This document shows positions 12,853 through 23,650 of a stretch of DNA of 64,000 nucleotides, in pieces (position 1 is the stretch's first letter; each line of letters begins with the position of its first letter). The stretch comes from Sabellastarte sp. h YS-2021 (taxonomy: Eukaryota; Annelida; Polychaeta; Sabellida; Sabellidae), in contig OZ024933.1 in assembly GCA_964017235.1 (NCBI GenBank), positions 60,246,255 to 60,310,254 on the forward strand, in the 5' to 3' direction. Under the pieces are notes generated by a model. The model saw only the letters and a list, made by a program, of their open reading frames with translations. It ran no database searches and was not told the origin of the DNA. The position numbers were made by a program, and so were the translations under genes.

Positions 12853-13320
12853 ATTCTATTTCCAATTGTACTTCTATAGCACTCAATCTCCATCTAAACA
12901 CAGACATCTAGACACGTAATACCAATAAGCAAAATCAATAATCATATAACAAGATACATAGCAGGGGTCAGCGTCAGGAAGAAAGAGACCAGTGCAAAGC
13001 CAGAAGCTAGGGTGGGTATGCTTTTGCAAAAGAGATATGTTTTATACTTCTTTCTAAATGTGTAGAGAGAAGTGGCTGAACGTACAACATCAGGCAAATC
13101 ATTTCAAATCTTCGGAACATCATATGCAAAGCTGAGGCCGAAATCCTTGGTTGACTTCTTTAACTGATGAGGCAAAGTGTGAAACCTCAAGAAACACACC
13201 ATCAGGTTGACTTATACGTGCATTGTACGCACTCTGTGTCTAGGTTTAAGAAAAGGTTCTAATTTTTTGGGACAACCACTTTGTAGAAACCTGTACACCA
13301 GACCCTGATGTATGTCCGTT
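12853..13320 (-). mobile_element. CR1/L2-like LINE 3' fragment, decayed
   Basis: This segment aligns by eye with 7490-7950: TAGGGTGGGTATGCTTTT, GCAAAGCTGAG-CC-AAATC, AACCTCAAGAAA-A-(G/A)CCATCAG and TTGACTT-(A/G)-CGTG. It is the same 3' UTR and C-terminal coding region in the same orientation, but with several frame breaks. The sense 3' end motif (AGTGCTATAGAAGT) is at 12857-12870. Confidence 0.75.
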
Positions 13321-13555
13321 TGGAAGTGTATGTTTGCTGCACGTGTCATCACTGTGGCTTAATGTATAACACACTAGTAGAGGTCCTTTGATCCCAGGTG
13401 CAGGCAAAGAAATAGTTGCTCTTACATGTGTTCTAAAAATAACATGTCTTTTTCACTGGAACCTTTCCGCAGTGGCTGTACTTGTGTAGTCAGAGAAGAT
13501 GAAACATAACTTTGAGCACTACAGTAATTATACATTGTGCTAGCCTCAAAGAACA

Positions 13556-13646
13556 CAGTGACCATATCCACCAAAGGTCTTTTTGTCAAATCTTAAGACT
13601 TAAGTTGGCTGTACAAGTTAAGTGTATGACTTTGACCTTTGGTGAA
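13556..13646. repeat. Short inverted-repeat element
   Basis: The left edge has CCACCAAAGGTC and the right edge its inverse, GACCTTTGGTG, with partly matching bases outside. The 90-bp unit has no coding capacity and looks like a small MITE or the remains of one. Confidence 0.4.
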
Positions 13647-14544
13647 TACAGACCAAGAATATAACATAATTTATTGAGACCGTGTCACATCGACCATGTA
13701 AACATGATAATAAAAAAAGTAAAATTATGGACAAATTTCTCAATGATAGCATTGTTTGCAGATTTTCGTTCCAGTTAAACAGAATTACATGGGGAAGTGT
13801 GAAACAGACATTAGCGGGTGAAATTTACTGCTGGTGAATACATTTGGCTTACTGTTTTACTGGAGATATGGTGATAGGTTAGGAAACTACTTTTTTTAAA
13901 AAAATTGTAATTCTTAACTCAGTTTATTACATTACTTAGAAGGAGAACAAAAGACAACCATGTTTGATAGAAGTGAGTATAAAGGCATTGTTTTTGGAAT
14001 GGAGTAGTTTTACTCTGGTAAAAGTTATTTCTCCTCAGTTAAACCAATGACAATAGAGCAGTTATGCAGCAGTAAAGTATGGCCCGATTGATAAGAGACA
14101 ATTTGTGAACTCTACAATTGACCAAAACCGGTTATGTTTCGGATTGGTGCCATAATAGCGTTTTTTTAAATAACTAAATCAAAATGATTAGAACTGATGA
14201 AAATCTACCATGTTTGGTGAACTTTATGCATTGTGTTGGGACAGATTAATATATTCATGTGACATTTACAAATATATAGTTATATATTTACCAAGCCTTA
14301 CAGTGCCAGATTATGTGAACATTAGTTTCTGTTGTATGTTAGTAAAAGTACAAAAAAGAAGAAATAGCATGGATTAACATCGAATTGTCACAGTTAATTT
14401 TTTAGATTTTGGTTAACATCATTACTTTTCATTTCTATATTCCTGGTGTGTATTTCTGCGTTTTTTGTGATCATTTTACTTGAAATAAATGTAAAAGGTT
14501 TTTCTTGAAATGTGCTAAAAAGACTTCTATAGATGATCAAAACC
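13647..14544. other. Unannotated stretch
   Basis: I see nothing I can support as a gene or element. Confidence 0.4.
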
Positions 14545-14900
14545 ACAAAGTGGCCAATAGTGAAAGATATTGGACATTGTTAACGAAACAACAACTCTCA
14601 GGTGTAATGTAAACCCCACTTGCAGGTTTTCCCTATTGACTGATATGTCCAATACTAATCAGTACTGGACACTTTCTCTCCAGGACGATTTTTGGGGGAA
14701 AGTAATTTATACCTGTGAAAAGACAAATCCCCCAAGTGGGGACAAAGTATGATATATCTAGGGACCAGGCATCAAATAGGATACAAAGTGGGGTTTACAA
14801 CAGCCAAACTCCTCAAACGTGGCCAATACCAGAAAATATTGGATATCTCGGCCCTATCGGGCCTCACTCTCCAATATGTTCTGGTATTGGCCACTTTTTT
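14545..14900. repeat. Nested inverted-repeat element with a long hairpin
   Basis: Positions 14819-14894 form a hairpin with a stem of about 24 bp. GTGGCCAATACCAGAA is answered by TTCTGGTATTGGCCAC, and the loop contains GGCCC-TATC-GGGCC. A third AGTGGCCAATA arm lies at 14553, and GTAAACCCCACTT (14605) is inverted as AAGTGGGGTTTAC at 14786. The nested palindromes suggest a MITE, perhaps with an internal inversion. Confidence 0.6.
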
Positions 14901-16333
14901 CGGAGCTTAACTGTATTAATAAAACCCAGACCAGTGACCCTCCTATTATTGCACAATGAAGAGTTCACAGTGAACAGTCTGCCAAGAACTAAAGGGTGTT
15001 TGCCAGTCATCCCCTACACAATGCCTTAAATATTAAATTGTTTTCACAACTTTTTATATTAATTAGTTTAGTGGGTACATTTGTCTTTTGGGTAAAATCT
15101 CTTGAATTCTGCATAAGAAATATCTTATGACCCACCTCTTCAATTCCAGTTTCCCAAACTAGTCTCCTTCCCTCTTTGCCACACCCATCACTCCTGATTA
15201 CTGACCTTGAACGCCCCTCGATTCTCCTTATGATAAATGATATTTGTTAAGCTAGCACACTGAGTTTCCCTTTGTGGGGAAGATATTGTGCCTGCAAAGC
15301 AGTGCATTAGATTAAATTATAAGTTCCTAGCATTCATAAGTCCGATTCCTTTAAATCATTTAAACATAACATATTACTCTAAATAAGAGATTCCTTAAAA
15401 ATGAGTATGTAACAAGTATCACTCATCTTACAGATAAGTGTTTCACACACAGAGGTCTAATATTGAAGACATCAGCAAAAAGTTCATTCGGACTAGCACA
15501 TCTATGTGTCTTTCGTAAGTTTGTCCATTTTTTTATCTGCTTGGAATGTAATTGCAAGCTTGAATATAAACATGGGATGCCGCCATGTTGCAAAAGCAGG
15601 TCTGTTCCATTTATTAAATCACCATGGGTAATGGAGTTGTATGCAGTAAATGTTTAGACATTAATCTCTTATAGTGGGACAAAGTAATGAGATTGCTGCA
15701 GCTTGAAGTAATAAAGTACATGAGGGAAAAGCATTCGACTTTATGCTGATGACACTGAAAAAAACAGCAAGTGTACAAATAGCGCAACAGAGCTTTGGCT
15801 TGATTGATTTAAAGTATTGCATACTTCACCTTGTGTAGATAGGACAACAATAAACTAATTTTTTATTTTATTACCCCTAACTTAAGAGCTCACAATATAC
15901 ACACAAACAATCTGAGTTGTAACCTCTAGTCTCAATTGAAATCCTTCAAAATATTTCTATTATATATATTGAAAATTGTTTCCACATCATGTCATCTGAA
16001 TTAGTTATAAACCGGCCATAATCCAGCTTGAAATAGTTTACAATGTGTTATATTTGCGGGATGACACCTTGGTGTCAGTTAGGTCATTCCTGAGAGGGTA
16101 CCTTAAGCTGATATTTAGTATGCATCACCATGCTGTTTGTAAACTGGCCTCTGATTGGCTGTTCTTGCCTTCTTTAGCCAAAAAATTTGAACCCTTCTTC
16201 CATTTACAGCTCACACTTGGAAGGGGTAACAGCTCAAGGACAACTTTATTTTATTTTATTTTTCTTCGGCATGTACTTTGGGTTGTTGTTTTTAGTGTCA
16301 TTTTATATATCTTAGTTTCACAACCTTTGGTAT
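14901..16333. other. Unannotated stretch upstream of the DIRS gag
   Basis: No gene is recognised. Positions 15262-15315 (TTTGTGGGGAAGATATT, then GCAG..ATTAGATTA) resemble 4578-4620, so they may be a shared repeat tail. The 5' terminal repeat of the DIRS element should lie here, but I could not delimit it. Confidence 0.4.
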
Positions 16334-16487
16334 ATGGAGAAGAAAAAGTACAATTTACGTTCACAAAAAGCTGATACTCAGGTATCTTTTGACTTGCATT
16401 TGTCGGATGATAACGAATTTATAACGAACTTGTTGGGACAACAACCACAGGTCATGTCTCACCAAGATTCAGATTCTTCACTATCAG

Positions 16488-18391
16488 GGGCCGGTTTCAC
16501 GAAGCCTCCTTAAGATAAAGGTCACCTTAAATTCTAGGATTTCCTTGACTTTCTCCCTCCTTTAAAAAATCTCAGTTTCACAAAGCCTCCTTCCTTAAAG
16601 GAGTCCTTGAAAACTCCCTTGAATTTCAAGGAAGCTAAGGACCTACCTTAGATTTAAGGAAGTGTCCTTCAAGGAATGTTTATTAACTTTCAGAAACATT
16701 GTAAAAGCTTTTAATTGCAAATATACTTGCCTATTATCATGGCAGGAGTGATTTTTATGAACAATTTTTTGTGGAGAAGACATGTTAGAATAGAGAGACG
16801 ATTAAGGGACAGGCTTACTAATCCATTGGAGGAGTTCAGTGATGAGAAGTGTTTACACATATTTAAAATTAATACTCACAAATTATCTTGTCTCCTTACA
16901 GGCACAAAATATGAATCTATCCATATTCATCACCAAATGCATTTTTTTTCTATCAAATAAAGGTATTTTTAGCAAACATTTAAAATCAGGTACACTTCAA
17001 AAGGAAAAGCAAATTACAGTGCTACAATAATATTAAAAGCACTGAAATGTGGTTTCCCAATTTTGTGCAACAAATTTTTCTACAAGAGAAAAAAATAACA
17101 AACATATCCAGTTAAAACTGATGTATCCATATTGGCCATATTAAATTATAATTTGTTATTTACAAAAACATTGTACAAATATCCACATTGTTATTACAAC
17201 TGTATCACGGAGTCATCATTCTTTTATATAATTATAAACACTGAAAGGCATATGCACATTGTTTTCAGAACTGTTTTCAAAGATATCTATATAATATGCT
17301 ATTTTGGAAAACATTGAAAATAAATTATGTACTATTAATATCTCCTTTGTGTATGTTGCACTATTCATAAACACTGACATGCTGTCCTTCATTGAGTTCG
17401 GTTAATATGATTGGTTTATGCCAGGGAATGTAAACACAAGTGAGCTGTTGGTTTCACCCTGCATGTGCCACTTTGACAAAAAAATCAATACACTGCAAAT
17501 CATGTGATAATAATCTCTAGCTATGTCAAGGTCAGTAAACAAAACTTTTGTGAGGGAAAAAAGACATGTTTAAGTAATATTACATATTTTATGTAAGTTA
17601 TATGACTTATAGCGTGGTGCAGTTTAGTAACTTTTATGAAGAATATATTTTTACTCTTATTTATATTTTGAGTTATAAAAGAATATAAATAGTAGTGGAA
17701 CCAAATAGATAAAAAACTTTTATAAAGTGACACATAAAACTTTAACAGTGGGATATGTGTACATTATTTAATGTGTTCATTGTGGATATATTTTTTCTCT
17801 GTGGATATGTGTTAAATATTTGTTATATACAACAAACTAGTGGACATGTATTTCTCTGAATATGTGTTGATGTACACTGTAAAACTTGTCCACTTACTGT
17901 TAATAAATGGACCAGAAAGGGATAAGTTTTGCAGTTTAAAACCTTCAAACCACTTTAAAACATAAAATAAAATGCTTTACAGAGATGTGGTAAGTCTTTT
18001 AAACTCATTTTTAGTCGTATGAAGTTTTGAAGTGGGGAAAACATGACATGGCGGCCATATTTAAGACTGGTCCCTTTGATGCAGACACTTTTTCAGCAAT
18101 CTTTTTTCTGTGGCCAGCAACAAGTAACATTACACAGTTGAAATGGCTGTTTCAACCCATTTCCGCAATACTTTGTAATATTTACTCCCAGTTCAAAAAC
18201 AACTATCTCCTTCCTTAAACCTTAAGGAAGGACATTTGCTCCCTCCTTAAGATTCAAGGAAGACCTTTGGTAAGGAGAATTAAAGGAAGCTTTGCGAAAC
18301 TGAATTTTAAGGTGGCCTTCCCAAAGGAAAAAAAACCTCCTTCCTTTACTAAAGGAGGTCCTTTCCAAGGGAGGCTTCGTGAAACCGGCCC
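16488..18391 (+). mobile_element. 1.9-kb PIF/Harbinger derivative with CAG target duplication
   Basis: It starts GGGCCGGTTTCACGAAGCCT and ends with the inverse CGTGAAACCGGCCC. The subterminal arms, about 180 bp each, are built of CCTTCCTTAAG/CTTAAGGAAGG words. It is flanked by a direct CAG at 16485-16487 and 18392-18394. A 3-bp CWG duplication is the known pattern for some animal Harbinger elements. It interrupts a gag reading frame, so the ends are defined by coding continuity as well. Only the N-terminal part of a transposase remains inside, so it is non-autonomous. A truncated second copy of its right end is at 46754. Confidence 0.9.
16715..16960 (+). pseudogene. PIF/Harbinger transposase N-terminal remnant
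   Basis: The frame contains RRLRDRLTNPLEEFSDEKC, which resembles the 'R-RDR-NPLE-(Y/F)-D' block found near the start of Harbinger (HARBI1-like) transposases, ahead of the helix-turn-helix and DDE domains. After about 50 matching residues the similarity stops, and no DDE catalytic region exists in the remaining 1.4 kb. It cannot encode an active enzyme. The frame probably starts at the ATG at 16739. Confidence 0.65.
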
Positions 18392-20013
18392 CAGGTAGTG
18401 AACTTGATTGTGGACAAATAATTCATACATCTGACAGTGACGGTGCGGGCCCCAGTGGGCGTTCGTTTAACTGATTACATGTCGAAAATGATGGCAAGAC
18501 TGCCCGTGACCTGGACTTTCAAGAATCACAAGCATTGGTAAACCAACAGATTCTATCTCAGCTTACTGCTATCGGTGATAGGCTTCAAAAGTTAGAAGAC
18601 AAACCTGTAAAGAAAACGGCTGATAGATCCAAAGTCAAGGGCACTCGTGTCACTAAACCACACAAGAGTACTCGGGTAAACAAAGCAGAAAGTACTCATG
18701 CGGAAAAAAGTACTCCTACAACCAGTAGTGATTGTTGTTCCCAGTCGGGTACTAACCATATCCCTTCACTAGAATATATCAGAGCAAATAACCAAATTCA
18801 ACGAAGCGTTGAAGATAGAATTAAAGAATTGCAACAGCTTGCAAAAACAGGTATGTCTGACAATAAAATTAAATCTCAAAGAGGTGGATCAGTAGATGTT
18901 TTTGTAAAACATAGGGTTCGATGGCCACATGAACATGTCCTGGCTGGGTCCCATAAAGAAAGAGTTTCATACGACCAATTATCGATGGGCCAATGGATGG
19001 CAGGCTTTTGCAGAACAATGCGTGAGGAAAATTGTATTCAAAATAAAGATGCAATGTTAGATTATCTCATTTCCCTATTAGATGATTCCAACGACTTTTC
19101 TTGGAATTCTGCAAAGGCCTGCCATGCAGTGCTTCTTTGTCGCATGGAACAGGGTGAAATTAAAGACTACACACAAACCGATCTCATTGATCGTATTAGA
19201 AGAGCTCATGCTCAACGCCATGTCCCTTCCACTCAAAACTTTTCTAAAAATGTTAACAAACGTGACAAAAAGAAATAGTGAGGCTGTATACACCTGGCTG
19301 ATTATATATCCGAATCGGCGGCCGTTTTTTAAAATTCGGACAGGGAGCAATTTTTTCGGATGACGGATGGCTCTGTGACGTCAATATTCATTGATTTTTC
19401 CCTATTGTTGCGTTTTTCTGAAGCTAGCCTTGTCTCCATTCAATATTGTTTACATTTTGCACCACTACAAAATAGATTTCATGTGTTGTATTAGCAAAAT
19501 GAGTACTCTATACAGTAAAATGTCTGGAACTATGGACAGTGATGATGACATAAATATGATGTATTTTTACAATTATTACAAAAGTAAATGTAAGGGAAAA
19601 AAAACATAAACGTAAGAGAAAGTGTTGGATACATGACATATTCAAGAAAAGAACCAACTATGGAGAATTCCACACATTAGTTAAGGAATTGGAATTAGAT
19701 AATGATAGGTTTTTTCAATATTTCCGAATGGGAAAGGAAGTATTTGAGGAGTTGTATCTTTTGACAGGAAAAGAACTACAGAAACAGGACACACACCTGA
19801 GAGAGAGTATCTCTCCTAAAGAGAGACTAGTATTAACTCTGAGGTGAGTACACAAACAGTTTGGAAGGATTGCAGAATTCCCCTCATGGAAGTAGAAAGG
19901 CGTAGGAATATTATTTTATCTTATTTTAATGAATATAATATAGTTCCAGAACAAAGAAGAAATAGATAAGTTGGCAGGACTTTAATTTTTTTAAGTGAGA
20001 TTATTCAGTATTA

Positions 20014-20118
20014 GAATCAGATAGATCCACAAGTGGGCAAGTAGTTTTTGAAGTTAACATATAGAAAATCAGATAGATCCACAAGTGGGCAGGTAGTTTT
20101 GAAGTTAACAGATAGAAA
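20014..20118. repeat. Tandem duplication of about 52 bp
   Basis: The unit AATCAGATAGATCCACAAGT...GAAGTTAACAKATAGAAA occurs twice head to tail with a few differences. It lies in the 5' part of the transposase intron. Confidence 0.8.
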
Positions 20119-21033
20119 ATACTCACAAACTATTTAGACCCAATCACAAGTTATTTCTTCTCACTGTAAAAACCCATAAGCAATTTGGGGAAAAAACAGG
20201 ATCAGGTGTCAACCAATCAACAAATCGGAAAACTAGGTCAATAGTAAATATTTGGATCCCATCACATGACCAGAACTACTGCAGGGTGTTATAAAAGGCA
20301 GCAACAAGCAAGAAGGTTTTCTTCTAGGAACCACCCTAGATAGAACGATGAATCTAAAACCACACATCACCAGCCTCATAAACAAAACAGCACTAAGAAT
20401 AGAAAAACTGAGACAGCTACAACACTGGGGAGCACACCAAGCGGCACTGAAGACCTTCTACACAAGCATGATCAGACCAATCCTAGAAACCGGATACCAC
20501 CTCACACACGACCACAAACCTAGCCTAGAGGCCCTACAGAAGGTTCAAAACAAATGCCTCCGGATGATCACCTGGACCAGTCCACATGAATCATCAAAAC
20601 CAAGCGACGAAATTCTCCAACTACCATACATACAAAGCTACCTTGAACAGTGCAGAACCAAAGCACTCAAACGATATGAAGACTCTGAGCTCCAACAACA
20701 CCTGTCTGATGTTCTAGAAGCCGTCTAAATATTAAAAGAAAAAATACTAAAAGAAAAACACCTGTATTGCACCAAAAGTAATCTAACATCCACCATGGGG
20801 TGAAAGCCAGGGCCTCCTTGAACAGGATCCAGGTATTGATCGCTAGAGACGGCCCCCCCAGTCAGACCCAAACAGGCCTGACCCACGGGGGCTGACCGGC
20901 TGAACTGCCTGACATCCCACACAACGGAAGCATCTGAGCCTAACCCCCGCTGGTGCTATCACTAAAAGAAAAAATACTAAAAGAAAAACAACTGTATCTT
21001 AGAGATAAATAAATAAGGCTCACAGTATCACTT

Positions 21034-21087
21034 GGTAAGTCACAGATACCTGGTAAGTCGGTAATCTCCACCGGTAAGTTCGTAAGT
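21034..21087 (+). repeat. GGTAAGT repeats in LINE fragment A 3' UTR
   Basis: Three GGTAAGT words and one CGTAAGT lie within 54 bp on the sense strand. They match the 5' splice-site consensus. The counterpart in fragment C is at 26256-26408. Confidence 0.7.
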
Positions 21088-21379
21088 CTCAACTGAAAAG
21101 AGTAATCGCTACCTATGGTGGCAACAACAGAAAACAATTTATTTAAGCAAAACCTTAGGGTTCCAGCCCTTCTCAGGGCTACCACAGCTGTAGTTCTCTC
21201 GAACTCCTGTGGTGGAAGAAAGAAGAAGATGAAGAAGAAGATGTCCTGAAACAAGAAAAGAAGAAAAAGAAGACAGACATACAGCCTACTGAAACCAAAA
21301 CTTGCAGCACGGGTGCCACACATACACACCAAAATAAAAAAGTCAGGGAAAAGACACCAACCCTAAGGTGTCAGACCTT

Positions 21380-21396
21380 ATCCGCCTGCGGCGGAT
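21380..21396 (+). promoter_or_regulatory. 3' terminal hairpin of LINE fragment A
   Basis: ATCCGCC-TGC-GGCGGAT is a perfect 7-bp stem with a 3-nt loop, 15 nt from the insertion junction. There is no poly-A tail. It is a likely recognition element for the LINE reverse transcriptase. Confidence 0.65.
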
Positions 21397-22578
21397 ACTA
21401 TAGAACTATATAAGGTTTTCACTGTGACGTGAGATGTTGTTAGAAGCACATCCCTCACTGCTTCTTCCCACAGGATATAACATTTTTAATGAAAATTTTA
21501 TATTTTAAATCACTTTTTCGTTCATAAATTGAAGCAGACATTTATTTCATTTCTTATATAATATGAGAGCAAAAACCTGAAAACGATAATAATAAAAATA
21601 ACAAAAAAAGTAAAGTTGGATGTTTAGGTCACATGATGGGATCCAAATTTTTACTGGTGACCTAGTTTAAGAATTGTTTATTGGTGGACACCTGATCCTC
21701 CTTTTTCCCAGAACAGTCTTGTAGAAAACATCCCGACCCACAGCAGGTTGGCCTCTAGATCCAGACAAGTAATACTATTTGAAAACATCTTATTTCCTGG
21801 AGTTTTATTTTTCATATAGCTTGCAATGAGAACAAATTACCTATGATATGTCAGCATCATAGAAATCGATGTAAAAACTTAGCTAAAATGTTTCATTTTT
21901 ATTTTTGGTTCTAAGACTTAAAGATTGAAGTAACTCTTTCCATCATCTTCAGATATTGTGCGCCAATTTTTAACTGGAGGCATAGGTACATTTGATGCTG
22001 CTTGACCTGTTGTCTGGCCACCAGCCTGGGAATAAGTAAGGCACTGGGAAATCCCAGTAGGCCAAGTGGTTGTTGAGATAACCTGGATTTGAGGAGCTTG
22101 AGGTGTTGAAGTGACTGTAGGTACAGATCTGTCTTCCTGTGAAGACCCTGTCATATTTTTTATTACTGTCATTATCTGGATTTTCGCTTCTAGATTTTTT
22201 TGCAGGGGTAATTTTTTTTAGCAATGGTTGCAGTGACATACAAAAGGCTGCATCAGCATCTGCCTGGACGTTTTCATGCTTTAGAATTTTCTTTCTTTCC
22301 TCAAAATAATTTATCATGGCTTTGCCTACTGCATCAATGTCATCTTGGTTCTTGTCTGCTTTCCCCTTTGCTGGTATGTTCCTGATCCTTTTACGTTTTT
22401 TTCGGTGGTACAGACCTTGGTGCAGGTGAAAGTGGCGGTGTGGGCGATCTTGGCTCTTCCTCATCATTGGATCTATCATACAATATCACACAAATTACTG
22501 AAGGTTATGTTTAATTTTGATGTAAACTCATTACTAAAGTAATCTAAAAGGCTTGTCTGTAACACTTCCAGGCTTGTC

Positions 22579-22827
22579 GGGGGGGGGGGGGGGGGGGGGC
22601 ATGGTGGCAGAGTGCTAACACTCTTGCCTCCCACCTCTGAGGCCGGGGTTCGATCCCCGTCATGGCCTTAAGTGGAAAAGCTGGTAGTTGCTTGCCGTTG
22701 GTCGGCAGTTTACAATACAGAACCTAGCGAACTGTATGTACTGGTTTCCTCTGCCCTTCCAACTACCCGTCGTGGTATGACCTGTACAGTGTTAAAAGAG
22801 ACGTAAAACCCCAAATAAATAAATAAA
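22579..22827 (+). repeat. tRNA-derived SINE family A with target duplication
   Basis: It starts with a run of 21 G, then GCATGGTGGCAGAGTGCTAA (A-box-like) and GGGGTTCGATCCCCG (B box). A unique body and a tail of (AAAT)n follow. It is flanked by TCCAGGCTTGTC (22567-22578) and TCCAGGATTGTC (22828-22839). It sits in the transposase intron. Confidence 0.9.
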
Positions 22828-22839
22828 TCCAGGATTGTC

Positions 22840-23097
22840 GGTGTCAATTGCTAGCCTGTCGTAATATGTAGCTTGTCTTTTGTAACTTAGGTACTGCTCA
22901 TTTGCAGTCCATTTCCAGCATGACGTGAGGTAAAAATAAGATAAAAAAATAAGTCCAGAATGACAAAGAAACAGTGCAAGTGATCATAATTTTCTGGTTA
23001 AGTTCCACATATATGCTATAATTAATTAAGAAATCTGAAAAAGAGTTTTTATTTGGTTAAATAAAAATAAAATCCCGGCTTATTTCAGGAAAAAAAA
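22840..23097. other. Intronic AT-rich stretch
   Basis: Part of the transposase intron. Positions 22895-22925 (TACTGCTCATTTGCAGTCCATTTCCAG) are the inverse of 28337-28365, so this is repeat X flank sequence. No gene is seen. Confidence 0.5.
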
Positions 23098-23650
23098 ATT
23101 GGGGCAAAAAGAGGATCAAGTGTCGACCAATCAACAAATCTAAAAGTAGGTCACTAGTAAATATTTGGATCCCATCACATGACCAGAACTACAGGGTGTT
23201 TACCTGCACGTCCAGAAAAATGTGCTTTCCCAGAAGCTCGAAATTATTTGGTATAAATGTGTAAGAAAATTGCTCAGAGGGACGGAATTTTGTAGGGGTC
23301 TTTCACAGAAGCTCGAAATTGGAGTATAAATAGCAGCAACAAGCAGAGAGGGTTTCATTGTCACGTGAGATACTGTTAGAAGCACATATCTCTCTGCATG
23401 TTCGCACAGTATATAACATTTTATATAAAAATTTCTTATTTTAAGTGGCTTTTTCATTCATAATCTGAAATAGACATGGATTGATTTATTTCTTATATAA
23501 TATTAAAGCAAAAACGTGGAAACTAAAATTAAAATATATAAAAAAAATAAATTTGGACATTTTGGTCACGTGATAGGATCCAAATATTCAGCCTTGACCT
23601 ATTTTAAGAATTGTTTATTGGTCCACACTTGATCCTCTTTTTTCCCCAAA
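23098..23650. mobile_element. Repeat X copy 2, with the LINE target site empty
   Basis: A complete 553-bp copy with both inverted arms (GGGGCAAAAAGAGGATCAAG and its inverse ending CTTTTTTCCCC). It has two TATAAA-like words and pairs of AAGCTCGAAATT. The segment 23347-23371 is the unoccupied form of the site where LINEs sit in copies 1, 3 and 5. Confidence 0.8.

Larger units (their letters stand above)
16334..19278 (+). pseudogene. DIRS-type retrotransposon gag (ORF1), split by a Harbinger derivative
   Basis: The gene probably starts at 16334 with a short basic leader containing YNLRS, a motif common at the start of DIRS-type ORF1 proteins. It is interrupted after 16487 by a 1,904-bp insertion and resumes in the same frame at 18395. 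One in-frame TGA lies near 18470. From 18535 the frame is open for 247 codons. It has a K/T/S-rich linker, a coiled, charged segment (SVEDRIKELQQLAKTG), a conserved block RRVRWPHEHVL-like (KHRVRWPHEHVLAG), YDQLSMGQWMAGF, MLDYLISLLDDSNDFSW and CHAVLLCRMEQGEI, and ends in a basic tail. These blocks are characteristic of the structural protein of invertebrate DIRS elements, presumed to coat element RNA. No pol follows, because a large Harbinger begins about 25 bp after the stop. Confidence 0.75.
20322..21411 (+). mobile_element. Jockey-like LINE fragment A (RT C-terminus and 3' UTR)
   Basis: The fragment opens inside the reverse transcriptase C-terminal region (LLGTTLDRTMNLKPHITSLI) and stays open to the stop at 20726-20728. 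Conserved post-RT words include MIRPILETGYHL and VQNKCLRMI. The protein is nearly identical to fragment C (26686-27243, minus), but only distantly similar to the full-length LINE at 28774. The 3' UTR has GGTAAGT repeats at 21034-21087 and ends in a hairpin (21380-21396) a few bases before the junction. It is flanked by a 9-bp direct repeat AAGGTTTTC (20313-20321; 21412-21420). Confidence 0.85.
20185..21712. mobile_element. Repeat X copy 1 (inverted ends), carrying LINE fragment A
   Basis: The left arm reads TTGGGGAAAAAACAGGATCA, then CCAATCAACAAATC, then ATTTGGATCCCATCACATGACC. The right arm at 21628-21712 is the inverse. Between them are a TATA-like TTATAAAAGGCAGCAACAAGC segment, LINE fragment A (20322-21411) and an AT-rich half. 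The family is unclassified. Further copies are at 23098, 25612, 27790 and 28700. Confidence 0.75.

Noticed and set aside
16485-18394. Spliceosomal intron in the DIRS gag instead of an insertion
   Set aside because: The ends are GGGCCGG...CCGGCCC inverted repeats with a CAG duplication, not GT-AG. A truncated copy exists elsewhere in the window.
22600-22680. tRNA gene suggested by A- and B-box-like sequence (also at 42770 and 58330)
   Set aside because: The same head is followed by an identical non-tRNA body, an (AAAT)n tail and target duplications. These are SINE copies, not tRNA genes.
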